DNA of 64,000 nucleotides from Deltaproteobacteria bacterium (lineage in GTDB: Bacteria > Myxococcota_A > UBA9042 > DTJE01). Below are positions 44,463-52,465 of this stretch, one piece after another (the stretch's first letter is position 1; each line of letters opens with the position of its first letter). The notes under the pieces were generated by a model. The model made no database searches, was not told the DNA's origin, and saw nothing but the letters and a program-made list of their open reading frames with translations. A program made the position numbers and the translations under genes. The stretch lies in assembly GCA_029547805.1 (NCBI GenBank), contig JAKPOP010000018.1, positions 1-64,000 on the forward strand, written 5' to 3'.

Positions 44463-45158
44463 GTGGGAGGGGCCTTGAAGGCAGGGACACGGGCATCCGA
44501 CGTCTCGGCAGGGGACTGGGACCGGCTGGTCGCGGACCTGCGGCAATGGCTCGAGGGACTCGATCCCCCCTCGGTGACCCGGATCGCCGGGGAGACCGAG
44601 GACCCGTTCCGGGTGCTGGTCGCCACCCTCTTGAGCCTGCGGACCCGGGACCCCGTGACGGACCTGGCGGCCTCTCGGCTGTTCGAGGTGGCCCCGACGC
44701 CCGAGGCCCTGGCGGCCCTGCCCCTGGAGGTCCTGATGGACCGCATCCGGCCCGTGAACTTCTACCGGACCAAGGCGATCCGCCTCAAGGGCCTGGCCGA
44801 GCGGCTCGTGCGGGAGTTCGGGGGCCGGGTCCCGGCGGACCTGGACGTGCTGCTGTCCTTCCCGGGAGTGGGGCGCAAGACCGCCAACCTGGTCCTGGCC
44901 GAGGGGTTCGCGGGGCCGGGGCTCTGCGTGGACACCCACGTCCACCGGATCACGAACCGCCTGGGGTGGATCCGGACACGCACCCCGGACCAGACGGAAC
45001 AGGCACTGCGGGAGCGATTGCCGGCGGGACTCTGGCGGCCCATCAACCCCTTGCTGGTCCGGTTCGGCCAGGAGGTCTGCCGGCCCCAGTCGCCCTGGTG
45101 CAGCCGGTGTCCCCTGGCGGACCGCTGTCGCCGCGTCGGGGTGACGCGATCCCGCTAG
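44463..45158 (+). CDS. nth: Endonuclease III
   Basis: This 231-aa base-excision-repair glycosylase/AP lyase removes oxidised pyrimidines. The helix-hairpin-helix LLSFPGVGRKTANLVL includes the catalytic Lys, and VDTHVHRITNRLGW contains the catalytic Asp. The C-terminal 4Fe-4S cluster has the exact C-x6-C-x2-C-x5-C spacing (CRPQSPWCSRCPLADRC). The start is uncertain: GTG at 44463 gives the longest frame, but TTG at 44475 has GGGAGG four bases upstream. It probably shares an operon with trxB. Confidence 0.94.
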   Translation: MGGALKAGTRASDVSAGDWDRLVADLRQWLEGLDPPSVTRIAGETEDPFRVLVATLLSLRTRDPVTDLAASRLFEVAPTPEALAALPLEVLMDRIRPVNFYRTKAIRLKGLAERLVREFGGRVPADLDVLLSFPGVGRKTANLVLAEGFAGPGLCVDTHVHRITNRLGWIRTRTPDQTEQALRERLPAGLWRPINPLLVRFGQEVCRPQSPWCSRCPLADRCRRVGVTRSR

Positions 45159-45192
45159 GGCTCCCGTCGTTCCCGGTGCCTTCCAAAGCGCC

Positions 45193-45220
45193 TTGACATC
45201 CCGGGGCCGGTCGATAGCAT
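45193..45220 (+). promoter_or_regulatory. Promoter before the diphosphoglycerate-synthetase-like gene
   Basis: TTGACA (45193-45198), 16 bases and TAGCAT (45215-45220) lie 44 bases upstream of the ATG at 45265, which itself has GGAGG. Confidence 0.55.
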
Positions 45221-45264
45221 TGCCGCGGCCGGACCATGGGGATTCTTCCAGGAGGCGGGCACAG

Positions 45265-46596
45265 ATGAATTCGACCAGGAAGGTGATCATCGTCGGCGCG
45301 GCAGGAAGGGACTTCCACAACTTCCACTGCCTCTACCGGGACAACGAGGCGGTCCGGGTCATCGCGTTCACCGCGGCCCAGATCCCCGACATCGCGGGCC
45401 GCACCTATCCGGCGTCGCTGGCGGGTCGGCTCTACCCCGACGGCATCCCGATCGTCGAGGAAGCGGAACTGGAGGGCCTGATCCGGAAGCACCAGGTGGA
45501 CGAGGTCGTGTTCTCCTACTCCGACGTCTCGCACCAGCACGTGATGGAGATCGGGTCCCGGGCCATCGCCGCCGGGGCCAGCTACGTCCTGGCGGGGTCC
45601 CGTCCCACGATGATTCCCTCTCGGAAGCCCGTGGTGGCCGTCTGCGCCGTGCGCACCGGTTGCGGCAAGAGCCAGACCTCCCGCTACGTCTCGGCGGCGC
45701 TCCGGGAGCAGGGATGGAAGGTCGCGGTGGTCCGCCACCCGATGCCCTACGGGGACCTGGCGGCCCAGGCGGTGCAGCGCTTCGCCGAGGCCCGGGACCT
45801 GGACCTGCACCGCTGCACGATCGAGGAGCGAGAAGAGTACGAGCCGCATCTGGAGAACGGCAGCCTGGTCTTCGCCGGCGTGGACTACCACCGCATCCTG
45901 GAGGCCGCGGAGGCGGAAGCGGACGTGATCCTCTGGGACGGCGGCAACAATGACCTGCCCTTCTATCGCCCCGACCTCCACATCGTGGTGACCGACCCGC
46001 TGCGTCCGGGCCACGAGACCACCTACTACCCGGGCATGGCGAACCTGCTGATGGCCGACGTCGTGGTGATCAACAAGGTGGATTCCGCGTCCCAGGAGGC
46101 CCTCCAGACCGTCCGGGGGTCCATTGCCCGGTGGAATCCCCGGGCCGACGTGGTGGAAGCCGAATCGACGATCCGGCTGGACCGCCCGGTGGACCTGAAG
46201 GGCAAGCGGGTGCTCGTGGTCGAGGATGGGCCGACCCTGACCCACGGCCAGATGCCCATCGGGGCGGGATTCGTCCTGGCCCGCCGGGAAGGGGCCATCC
46301 TCGTGGACCCGACGGTCCACGCCGTGGGGTCGATCCAGGCCACCTACGAGAAGTATCCCCACTGCCGCCAGGTGCTGCCGGCCATGGGCTACGGCGAGCG
46401 CCAGATCGCCGAACTGGCCCAGACCATCGCGAGCACCGATGCGGAACTGGTGCTGATCGGGACCCCCATCGATCTGGGTCGCCTGATCCAGGTGGACAAG
46501 CCGATGGTGCGGGTCCGGTACGACCTGAAACCCATCGCCGGGGCCGACCTGGCGGCCCGGGTGCGGCAGGCCGTGAAGGCCCGACAGGGGGCGTGA
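45265..46596 (+). CDS. Cyclic 2,3-diphosphoglycerate synthetase family P-loop protein
   Basis: This 443-aa cytoplasmic protein has an N-terminal Rossmann-like region (VIIVGAAGRDFHNFHCLYRD), then a P-loop (AVRTGCGKSQTSRYV near residue 130) and a DGGNNDLPFYRPDLHIVV/VINKVDSA nucleotide-binding core. This layout matches the cyclic 2,3-diphosphoglycerate synthetase group, long annotated as predicted GTPases. In Methanothermus the enzyme cyclises 2,3-bisphosphoglycerate, a thermoprotectant; many bacterial members have no proven activity. It is followed 19 bases on by an unknown 195-aa gene. Assignment to the family is firm, to the reaction only tentative. Confidence 0.8.
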   Translation: MNSTRKVIIVGAAGRDFHNFHCLYRDNEAVRVIAFTAAQIPDIAGRTYPASLAGRLYPDGIPIVEEAELEGLIRKHQVDEVVFSYSDVSHQHVMEIGSRAIAAGASYVLAGSRPTMIPSRKPVVAVCAVRTGCGKSQTSRYVSAALREQGWKVAVVRHPMPYGDLAAQAVQRFAEARDLDLHRCTIEEREEYEPHLENGSLVFAGVDYHRILEAAEAEADVILWDGGNNDLPFYRPDLHIVVTDPLRPGHETTYYPGMANLLMADVVVINKVDSASQEALQTVRGSIARWNPRADVVEAESTIRLDRPVDLKGKRVLVVEDGPTLTHGQMPIGAGFVLARREGAILVDPTVHAVGSIQATYEKYPHCRQVLPAMGYGERQIAELAQTIASTDAELVLIGTPIDLGRLIQVDKPMVRVRYDLKPIAGADLAARVRQAVKARQGA

Positions 46597-46615
46597 GGAG
46601 CGCGAGGAGCAAGCC

Positions 46616-47203
46616 ATGAACGCCGTGGAGGCCTTCGGGCCGCTGGAGCAGGACTTCGACCGGATCATCCGGGGGCTCGACCTGGGCCTGATCATCGAGC
46701 ACATCCGGCGCCTGGACCGGATGGCCTTCGCCCGTCACTTCCAGGGATACCGGCCCCAGACCCTCGGGCGACGCCGGGTCACGGAGTCCCTGCGGTTCGA
46801 GTTGTACGAGCGGCACAACGATACGGTCGCCGAGGTGCTCGTGCTGCTCTGGAACCAGTTCCACCGGGACCTCTATCAGGCGATGCTGGCCCTGGTCCGG
46901 ACGATCCACCCCAAGGTGGAGGAGATCGAGCGCATCCCCGACGACAAGGCCAACGACTTCATCGACGAGTTGCTGCTGTCCTTCGACCGCCGGGACATCC
47001 ATGCCTGCGTGCGGCTCAACGACGTGCGGTTCTCCCCCGAGGTCATCCAGGCCCGGCTGGCCGGTCCCTCCGGGGCGGCCCCGGTTCCGGCGGAGCCTCC
47101 CGCCGAGGCGGTCCTGGAAGCGGGGGATCCGGTACCCGCGCCCGGAGGCGAGTCCCTGCCGGAGGGGGAGGGGCGGAATTCCGGGAATCCTGGTCCGGCC
47201 TGA
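46616..47203 (+). CDS. Hypothetical helical protein, unknown function
   Basis: This 195-aa soluble protein has no signal peptide or membrane segment. The first 145 residues are predicted helical (DFDRIIRGLDLGLIIEHIRRLDRM, LWNQFHRDLYQAMLALVRTIHPKVEEI) and the last 50 are a Pro/Ala/Gly/Glu-rich tail. GAGGAG lies before the ATG. It follows the diphosphoglycerate-synthetase-like gene closely and is likely cotranscribed. I do not recognise a family or motif. Confidence 0.65.
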   Translation: MNAVEAFGPLEQDFDRIIRGLDLGLIIEHIRRLDRMAFARHFQGYRPQTLGRRRVTESLRFELYERHNDTVAEVLVLLWNQFHRDLYQAMLALVRTIHPKVEEIERIPDDKANDFIDELLLSFDRRDIHACVRLNDVRFSPEVIQARLAGPSGAAPVPAEPPAEAVLEAGDPVPAPGGESLPEGEGRNSGNPGPA

Positions 47204-47273
47204 CCGCCCCCCGGGTTCGCGAGCCCACGTCGGCGGTTTCGCCCCGTCCCTGCGCGCTCGACAGAAAAAAAGA

Positions 47274-47303
47274 TTGACATCGGTGGTCGAGGTTCCCGAT
47301 AAT
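47274..47303 (+). promoter_or_regulatory. Strong promoter of the SHG-repeat peptide gene
   Basis: TTGACA (47274-47279), 18 bases and GATAAT (47298-47303) sit 29 bases before the ATG, preceded by an A-run (47263-47271) that resembles an UP element. It is among the best promoter matches in the window. Confidence 0.75.
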
Positions 47304-47332
47304 CGCTCTTGCGGATTGCTGGAGGGGTTTCC

Positions 47333-47590
47333 ATGGCCACCCGTCTTCCGGTCTTCAAGAAGCGTCTACAGGATTTTCTGTCCAGTGAGGAGGGGAAGAT
47401 CACTCGGGGCCAGGCGGCCGCGGTGGGGTCCTTCCTGCTCATGGCCGGGGCCAGTGGTCATGCGCTGGCCTCCGGGGCCCACGGGGAGGGCGGCCCGGCT
47501 GCGGATCTGGCGGCCGAGCAGCACTGCTCCCACGGGTCGCACGGGTCCCACGGCTCGCACGGCTCCCACGGGTCCCACGGATCCTGGTAG
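47333..47590 (+). CDS. Small protein with a C-terminal (Ser-His-Gly)6 repeat
   Basis: This 85-aa protein is transcribed from its own strong promoter, with GGAGG before the ATG. A basic/amphipathic N-terminus (FKKRLQDFLSSEEGKITRG) precedes a hydrophobic segment (AAAVGSFLLMAGASGHALA). A Gly/Ala-rich spacer leads to a tail of HC, six SHG units and a final SW. The repeat codons vary, so selection acts on the peptide rather than simple DNA slippage. The tail could bind metals or heme or be modified as a ribosomally made peptide. No maturase, protease or dedicated exporter lies next to it; ccm genes begin 202 bases on, and that gap shows nothing else convincing. Confidence 0.7.
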   Translation: MATRLPVFKKRLQDFLSSEEGKITRGQAAAVGSFLLMAGASGHALASGAHGEGGPAADLAAEQHCSHGSHGSHGSHGSHGSHGSW

Positions 47591-47792
47591 TTCCCGAGCC
47601 GGGGCGTCCCGTCGTCATCCCAGCAGACCGCATCCTCCCTGATTGTTGATGTGTCAATCTCCGGGGTCGCCTGGTTGGAGGGGAGGGGCAGGTCCAGGCC
47701 CGATGCCGGTTTGATGGGGACGCCTTTACAGGAAGGGACGGGATGTGTAGCGTGAACGCCCGGCCGTCCCGGGGGGATGGGAAGGAGGCCCG

Positions 47793-48248
47793 ATGGCGAA
47801 GCGATGGATCCCGCTCCTGGTGGCCGGCCTGGTGCTGGCCGGGGGCCTGGTGGTGGTCGGGTCCTCGATGTCCGGTGGCGTCTACAGCCTGACCCTCGAG
47901 GAGGCCCTGACGGCGACGGACCGTCTCGGGGACCGGGAGTTCAAGGTCTCGGGCATCGTGAAGGAGGGCAGCGTCCGGAAGGGGCAGAACGCCTTCGAGA
48001 CGCGCTTCGAGATCGGGGACGGGACGGGCCGCACCCTGGCCTGTGTCTACCAGGGGGCTCTTCCGGACCCCTTCGCCGAGGGACGGGAGGTCATCCTCCA
48101 GGGGCGGATGGAGGGTCCCGGGGCGATGCGAGTGGGGAAGATGATCGTGAAGTGCCCCTCGAAGTACCAGGAGGCCGGGGTGTCGGAGGAGCAGGCCGAG
48201 GAGTACTACCGGGAGAAGTATCGGGGCGGGCACCGGAAGGAGCCCTGA
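47793..48248 (+). CDS. ccmE: Cytochrome c maturation heme chaperone CcmE, CxxxY variant
   Basis: This 151-aa periplasmic heme chaperone is anchored by one N-terminal helix (LLVAGLVLAGGLVVVG). The OB-fold region FKVSGIVKEGSV...FEIGDGTGRTLACVYQGALPDPF is intact. At the position of the heme-binding His of HxxxY, this protein has C121-P-S-K-Y125. The Cys variant is known from archaea and some deltaproteobacteria (System I*), where CcmG and CcmH are also absent. It opens the ccm operon, 9 bases ahead of ccmF. GGAAGGAGG precedes the ATG. Confidence 0.9.
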   Translation: MAKRWIPLLVAGLVLAGGLVVVGSSMSGGVYSLTLEEALTATDRLGDREFKVSGIVKEGSVRKGQNAFETRFEIGDGTGRTLACVYQGALPDPFAEGREVILQGRMEGPGAMRVGKMIVKCPSKYQEAGVSEEQAEEYYREKYRGGHRKEP

Positions 48249-48257
48249 GGAATCGGC

Positions 48258-50885
48258 ATGAGCGTCGCGGCGTTGGGACAGGTCCTGGTCATCGTTCTCC
48301 TGGGGACGGCGGCCCTGGCGACGGTGCTGGCGGTGGCGGGGGCCGTCCGGAAGCGGGAGGACCTGGTCCGGGCCGCCGGGTGGGGGGTCCGGGGGGCGGG
48401 TTGGCTCGCGGTGGCGATGGCCCTGCTGCTGTTCCGGGCCATCCTGACCCATGATTTTCGGATCCAGTACGTGGCCCAGTACACCGACACCAGCCTGCCG
48501 GTCTTCTACCTCCTGACGGCCTTCTGGGGTGGAGAGAAGGGGGCCCTGGCCTTCTGGGTCACCGCCCTGGGGCTGCTGGCCGCCGTCTGGGCCCGGTCCC
48601 GACAGGGGGACGGGTCCCCGGAGACGGGATGGGCATTGGGGGTTCTGTCGGCCACGATGTCCTTCTTCCTGGTCCTGATGGTCTTCGCCTCGAGCCCCTT
48701 CGAGACCTTTGCCGCCTCCGGGGGTCCCCCCGACGGCAACGGCCTGAACCCCCTGCTGCAGAATCCCCTGATGGCGGTGCATCCCCCGCCGCAGTTGCTG
48801 GGCTTCATTGCCTACGCCGTGCCCTTTGCGATGGCCTTCGGGGCCCTGGCCACCGGGCGGGCCGATGGGACCTGGTCTCGTCGGGCCCGTCCCTGGAGCC
48901 TCTTCGCCTGGGGCATGCTGACGGCGGGCCTCGTGGTCGGGGAACTGTGGTCCTACCTGGAACTGGGCTGGGGAGGCTACTGGGGCTGGGACCCGGTGGA
49001 GAACGCGGCCCTGCTCCCCTGGCTCACGGGCACGGCGATGATCCACACCACCTCGGCAGAGTATCGAGGAGGACAACTGCGGCGCTGGAACCTGGCCCTG
49101 GCGGGGATCACCTTCTGGCTGACCCTCTTCGCGACCTTCCTGACCCGGTCCCAGTTGATCCAGTCCCTGCACTCCTTCACCGGGTCCGCCCTCACCCCCT
49201 TCTTCCTCTGGTCCCTGGTGGTCACCGCGGTGGTCCACGGGGGCCTCATGGCCTGGCGCTGGAAGGCCTTCGCGCCCAGGGAGGCGGTGGCCGCATGGAC
49301 CTCCCGGGAAGCCGCCGTGCTGGCCCAGATCGCCCTGTTCCTGCTGATGGTCTTCGTGGTGATGTGGGGCACCCTTCTTCCAAAACTCAGCGAGTCTCCG
49401 GCGGTGCTGGCGGCGATGAACCGGGTGCTGGGGGCCGTGGCGTCCCTCACCGGTCGGGAGTTCATCCCCCTGTCGGGGGCGATCCAGGTAGGCCCCGAGT
49501 GGTTCAACCGGGTGGTGGGTCCCCTGGGGATCGCGCTGCTGGCCTTGACTGCCGTGGGGCCCCTGCTGCCGAACCGGGCGCCGGTCGGGGCCGAGGGACG
49601 GCGACTGGCGTGGAAGACGGCCCTGGTGGGAGCGGTGGCTGCCCTGGTGCTTCTGGTGCTCCTGATCGGGATTCGGGGGCGGGCCCTGGGGATCGCCTCG
49701 GGACTGCCCTGGGGCCGGGCCTCGTGGATCTATCTCCGGGGGCTGTCGTGGCCGGGCATCTATGGCCTCGCGGCGGTGGTGTTCGCTGGCATGACCCTGG
49801 CCGTGGCCTCCCAGGACTGGGTCTCGGCCCTTCGGGCTCGGCGCCGCACCGCCGGGGAGTCCTGGCGCCGGGCTGCCGGGGTGCTCTTCCGGACGAATCC
49901 CGGGCGATTCGGCGGTCACCTGGTCCACGTCGGCGTCGCCTTGTCGTTCCTGGGGTATGCAGGAGCCGCCGGGAAACTGGTCCAGAAGGACGTGGTGCTG
50001 GATCGCCTCGAGTCCATCACGCTGGGGGGGCGGGAGATCCGGCTGCTGGGCACCGCCGAGACCTGGAATCCCGAGGAGAACTTCGGGTCCCTCCAGGCCC
50101 GGTTCCTGGTCACGGGGCTCCGGGAGCGTCCGTCCCGGGAGGCCCAGGAACGGCTCCGGGGGAGCCTGCCTCCCGGCGTCGTCTTGGAACCGGGAGAGGG
50201 GGCCTTCGTGCAGGTGGCCTTCCCCGATGCAACCAGCGCCCGGTCCTGGTGGGTCCAGGCTCGGGCCCAGGCGGAACTGGCCCCGTCCCTGGTGGTGATG
50301 GCCACGGACCGGGATCGGCGGGTGGTGCGTCTGGCGCCCCGGACACCGGGGATCCTCCGGGTGGTTCCCGAGTCCTTCCAGCGCATGGGGGAGGCGATCC
50401 GGTCCATTGGCCAGGACCTGGGCGAGGGGGCGCTGACGCTGGCGTCGGGCCGCCGGGACCCGGTCTGGACGGTGACGGTGCGGGACCCGGAGGTCTTCGA
50501 GGCGCTCGTCGCGGGCCTGTCCGGAAAGGGGGACCCGGCCTGGATGGCGGTTCGCCGGGTGGACGGGGATCCGGTCCGGGTCGAGGTGATCCCGGCGGGG
50601 GTCGGAAAGGTGATGACCCCAGAGGTTCGCTTCTACCTGCGGTCCGAGAATCCGACGACCGAGGTGGACATCGAGGCCGGTTTCTGGTCGGACCTCTATC
50701 TGGCGGCCACTCCGGCTCGGGGCGTGGGGTCGGTGAACCTCACGGCGATGGATCACCCGATGATGTCGGTCCTGTGGTTGGGGGCTCTCGTGATCCTGGT
50801 GGTCACGACGATGCTGGCGTGGCCAGCCGCCGCTCCGGTTCCCGGGACCGCCCCGGTGCGTGAGGCCGAGGGGGTACCGTCATGA
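48258..50885 (+). CDS. ccmF: Cytochrome c heme lyase subunit CcmF
   Basis: This 875-aa polytopic inner-membrane protein joins heme to apocytochrome c. It has about fifteen helices and the WWD-type motif near residue 235 (GGYWGWDPVENAALLPW). Conserved His motifs include MAVHPPPQLLGF and TAMIHTTSAEYRGG, and a large periplasmic domain occupies roughly residues 590-840. It is longer than E. coli CcmF (about 650 aa), mostly through this C-terminal domain. The stop overlaps the ATG of a 51-aa ORF. Without CcmH/CcmI in the cluster it would have to act as the ligation core alone. Confidence 0.95.
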   Translation: MSVAALGQVLVIVLLGTAALATVLAVAGAVRKREDLVRAAGWGVRGAGWLAVAMALLLFRAILTHDFRIQYVAQYTDTSLPVFYLLTAFWGGEKGALAFWVTALGLLAAVWARSRQGDGSPETGWALGVLSATMSFFLVLMVFASSPFETFAASGGPPDGNGLNPLLQNPLMAVHPPPQLLGFIAYAVPFAMAFGALATGRADGTWSRRARPWSLFAWGMLTAGLVVGELWSYLELGWGGYWGWDPVENAALLPWLTGTAMIHTTSAEYRGGQLRRWNLALAGITFWLTLFATFLTRSQLIQSLHSFTGSALTPFFLWSLVVTAVVHGGLMAWRWKAFAPREAVAAWTSREAAVLAQIALFLLMVFVVMWGTLLPKLSESPAVLAAMNRVLGAVASLTGREFIPLSGAIQVGPEWFNRVVGPLGIALLALTAVGPLLPNRAPVGAEGRRLAWKTALVGAVAALVLLVLLIGIRGRALGIASGLPWGRASWIYLRGLSWPGIYGLAAVVFAGMTLAVASQDWVSALRARRRTAGESWRRAAGVLFRTNPGRFGGHLVHVGVALSFLGYAGAAGKLVQKDVVLDRLESITLGGREIRLLGTAETWNPEENFGSLQARFLVTGLRERPSREAQERLRGSLPPGVVLEPGEGAFVQVAFPDATSARSWWVQARAQAELAPSLVVMATDRDRRVVRLAPRTPGILRVVPESFQRMGEAIRSIGQDLGEGALTLASGRRDPVWTVTVRDPEVFEALVAGLSGKGDPAWMAVRRVDGDPVRVEVIPAGVGKVMTPEVRFYLRSENPTTEVDIEAGFWSDLYLAATPARGVGSVNLTAMDHPMMSVLWLGALVILVVTTMLAWPAAAPVPGTAPVREAEGVPS

Positions 50886-51037
50886 CGGGGATGGACGTCG
50901 TCTTTGCCTTGTCGATGGCCGCCGTGTTGACGCTGGCCCTCCGGGACCTCCTCGGGGCCTTCGGGGAGGTCCTCCCGGAGGACCAGGACCGGAGGGGTGG
51001 AGCCCTTCCCCCGTCCGATGACCAGGGGGGAGCATGA
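50882..51037 (+). CDS. 51-aa small membrane-type protein within the ccm operon
   Basis: This short ORF has ATGA overlaps on both sides, with the ccmF stop upstream and the next gene's start downstream, so it occupies the operon with no spare base. The product starts MTGMDVVFALSMAAVLTLA, one plausible membrane helix. A short acidic, polar tail ending SDDQGGA follows. It may be a small subunit like CcmD, but a clearer CcmD-like gene exists after ccmC. Double coupling is the main evidence that it is translated. Confidence 0.55.
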   Translation: MTGMDVVFALSMAAVLTLALRDLLGAFGEVLPEDQDRRGGALPPSDDQGGA

Positions 51038-51741
51038 GCGGGCGGGTACTGGCGCTTCTGGCCCTGGCGGCCGTGGCCGTCCCAGGGGGACCCCGGTCGG
51101 GATGGGCCTTTCCGGGGGCCGGAGAGTCGCCGCCCGGAGGCGTGCTGCTGGTGGAGATCACCCCGGCCGAAGGGGTTCTCCAGGTGGCCCAGGCCTGGTT
51201 TCCGGGGCCGGCGGCCGGGTCCCGGGTCTTTCCGCTGCTTCTCCCTGAGGACGGCCCGGGACCGGAGATCCGCCCGGCCGTCGGGGAGGACTCGGGGGGG
51301 CTCCAGGTCCGGGGTCGCGGGGGTGCCCGGGCCGAGTTCCGGGACGGGACCCTGCGGCTCGCGGGCCAGCCCGATGGGTCTGGGGAGTTCGCCCTCGAGG
51401 TGACCTACCGGGTCCCCGTGACAACCTCCCGGCTGATGTTCCGGGTCCTCGTGAACGACCCCCTCGATCGGGTCCAGGTGATCCACCAGGGCGGGGCCCA
51501 TGCCCTCCATGTCCGACCCCTGCGTCCGTACGCCTTTCGCGAGGAGGATGAGGGGGACGGGGCCTGGCGCTATCAGGACGTTCCGGGCCCCCTGCGCTCC
51601 GGGGAGACGCTGCGGGTCGCGGTGGGGAGGCTTCCCGAGGCCCGGCGGCCGTACCGGTGGGCCGGGGCCGCCCTGCTGGGGACCGTGGGGATCTTCGGTC
51701 TCCTCGTCGCCCTGCGCCGGAGGGACGGACGTGGCCGATGA
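51034..51741 (+). CDS. Membrane-anchored periplasmic protein of unknown function in the ccm operon
   Basis: This 235-aa protein has an N-terminal signal peptide (VLALLALAAVAVPGG), a beta-rich periplasmic domain (about 30-200; VLLVEITPAEGVLQVAQAWF, EFALEVTYRVPVTTSRLMFRVLV) and one C-terminal helix (WAGAALLGTVGIFGLLVAL) with a basic end. There are no CxxC or heme-ligand motifs. It overlaps the 51-aa ORF upstream and ccmA downstream. The position between ccmF and ccmA suggests a role in heme delivery or apocytochrome handling in this CcmG/H-less system. I do not recognise the family. Confidence 0.7.
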   Translation: MSGRVLALLALAAVAVPGGPRSGWAFPGAGESPPGGVLLVEITPAEGVLQVAQAWFPGPAAGSRVFPLLLPEDGPGPEIRPAVGEDSGGLQVRGRGGARAEFRDGTLRLAGQPDGSGEFALEVTYRVPVTTSRLMFRVLVNDPLDRVQVIHQGGAHALHVRPLRPYAFREEDEGDGAWRYQDVPGPLRSGETLRVAVGRLPEARRPYRWAGAALLGTVGIFGLLVALRRRDGRGR

Positions 51742-52465
51742 CGAGGAAGACCGCCGCGAGGCCCCGGTGGAACTCCGGTGCGAGGCCCTGGTCCGGGTCA
51801 TCGGGCGGCGCCATGTCCTGCGAGAGGTGGGATTCCAGGCCCGGGGCGGCGAGGTCGTCGCCCTGGTGGGGCGCAATGGCGCCGGCAAGAGCACGCTGCT
51901 GGCGATGCTGGCCGGACGGCGGGCGCCGGATCGGGGCCGTCTCTCGCTGACGGCCGCCGGGGTGGAGGCCCGGGGTGGGGCCCTCCGGGGCCTCGTGGGA
52001 TTCCTGCCCCACGAACTGCTGGTCTATCCGGACCTGACGGCCCGGGAGAACCTGCACTTCACCGCGGTCCTGCACGGGGTTCCCGACCCGGCTGCACGGG
52101 TGGCCGCCGTGCTCCGGGACGTGGGGCTGGAGGCCGACGGGGACCGGCTGGTCCGGGCCTTCAGCCGGGGGATGCAACAGCGGGCGGCCATCGGCCGGCT
52201 GCTGGTCTCCGGGGCCCGGGTCTGGTTGCTGGACGAGCCGACCACGGGCCTCGACGAGGGGGGGCGGCGCTGGCTTCTGTCCCTGCTGGCCGACCAGGGA
52301 CGCCGGGGGCGACTGGTGATCTTCAGCACCCATCACCCCTCGGAGGTGCAGGAGGCTGCCACCCGGGTCCTGGTCCTGGAGGGCGGCCGCGTGGTGGCGG
52401 ACCTGCCTGCGGGGGCCGAGGGGGCCGCGAGGGCCTTCGCCCGGATGGAAGGGGGCGGGGCATGA
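51731..52465 (+). CDS. ccmA: CcmA-type ABC transporter ATPase
   Basis: This 244-aa ATPase releases holo-CcmE from CcmC using ATP. Walker A (GRNGAGKST), the signature region (FSRGMQQRAAIGR), Walker B (VWLLDEP) with the D-loop TTGLDE, and the switch His in FSTHHPSE are present. The GTG start at 51731 overlaps the previous gene by 11 bases, and the end overlaps ccmB (ATGA). Context, more than sequence, separates it from other small ABC ATPases. Confidence 0.9.
   Translation: MADDEEDRREAPVELRCEALVRVIGRRHVLREVGFQARGGEVVALVGRNGAGKSTLLAMLAGRRAPDRGRLSLTAAGVEARGGALRGLVGFLPHELLVYPDLTARENLHFTAVLHGVPDPAARVAAVLRDVGLEADGDRLVRAFSRGMQQRAAIGRLLVSGARVWLLDEPTTGLDEGGRRWLLSLLADQGRRGRLVIFSTHHPSEVQEAATRVLVLEGGRVVADLPAGAEGAARAFARMEGGGA

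Noticed and set aside
47520-47587. Possible CRISPR or microsatellite array at the SHG repeat
   Set aside because: The units are 9 bases, in frame, with synonymous variation, and sit inside a gene with its own promoter and ribosome binding site; there are no spacers.
47439-50756. A 1,105-residue minus-strand open frame over the ccm genes
   Set aside because: It is the antisense shadow of ccmE and ccmF and shows no recognisable protein features.
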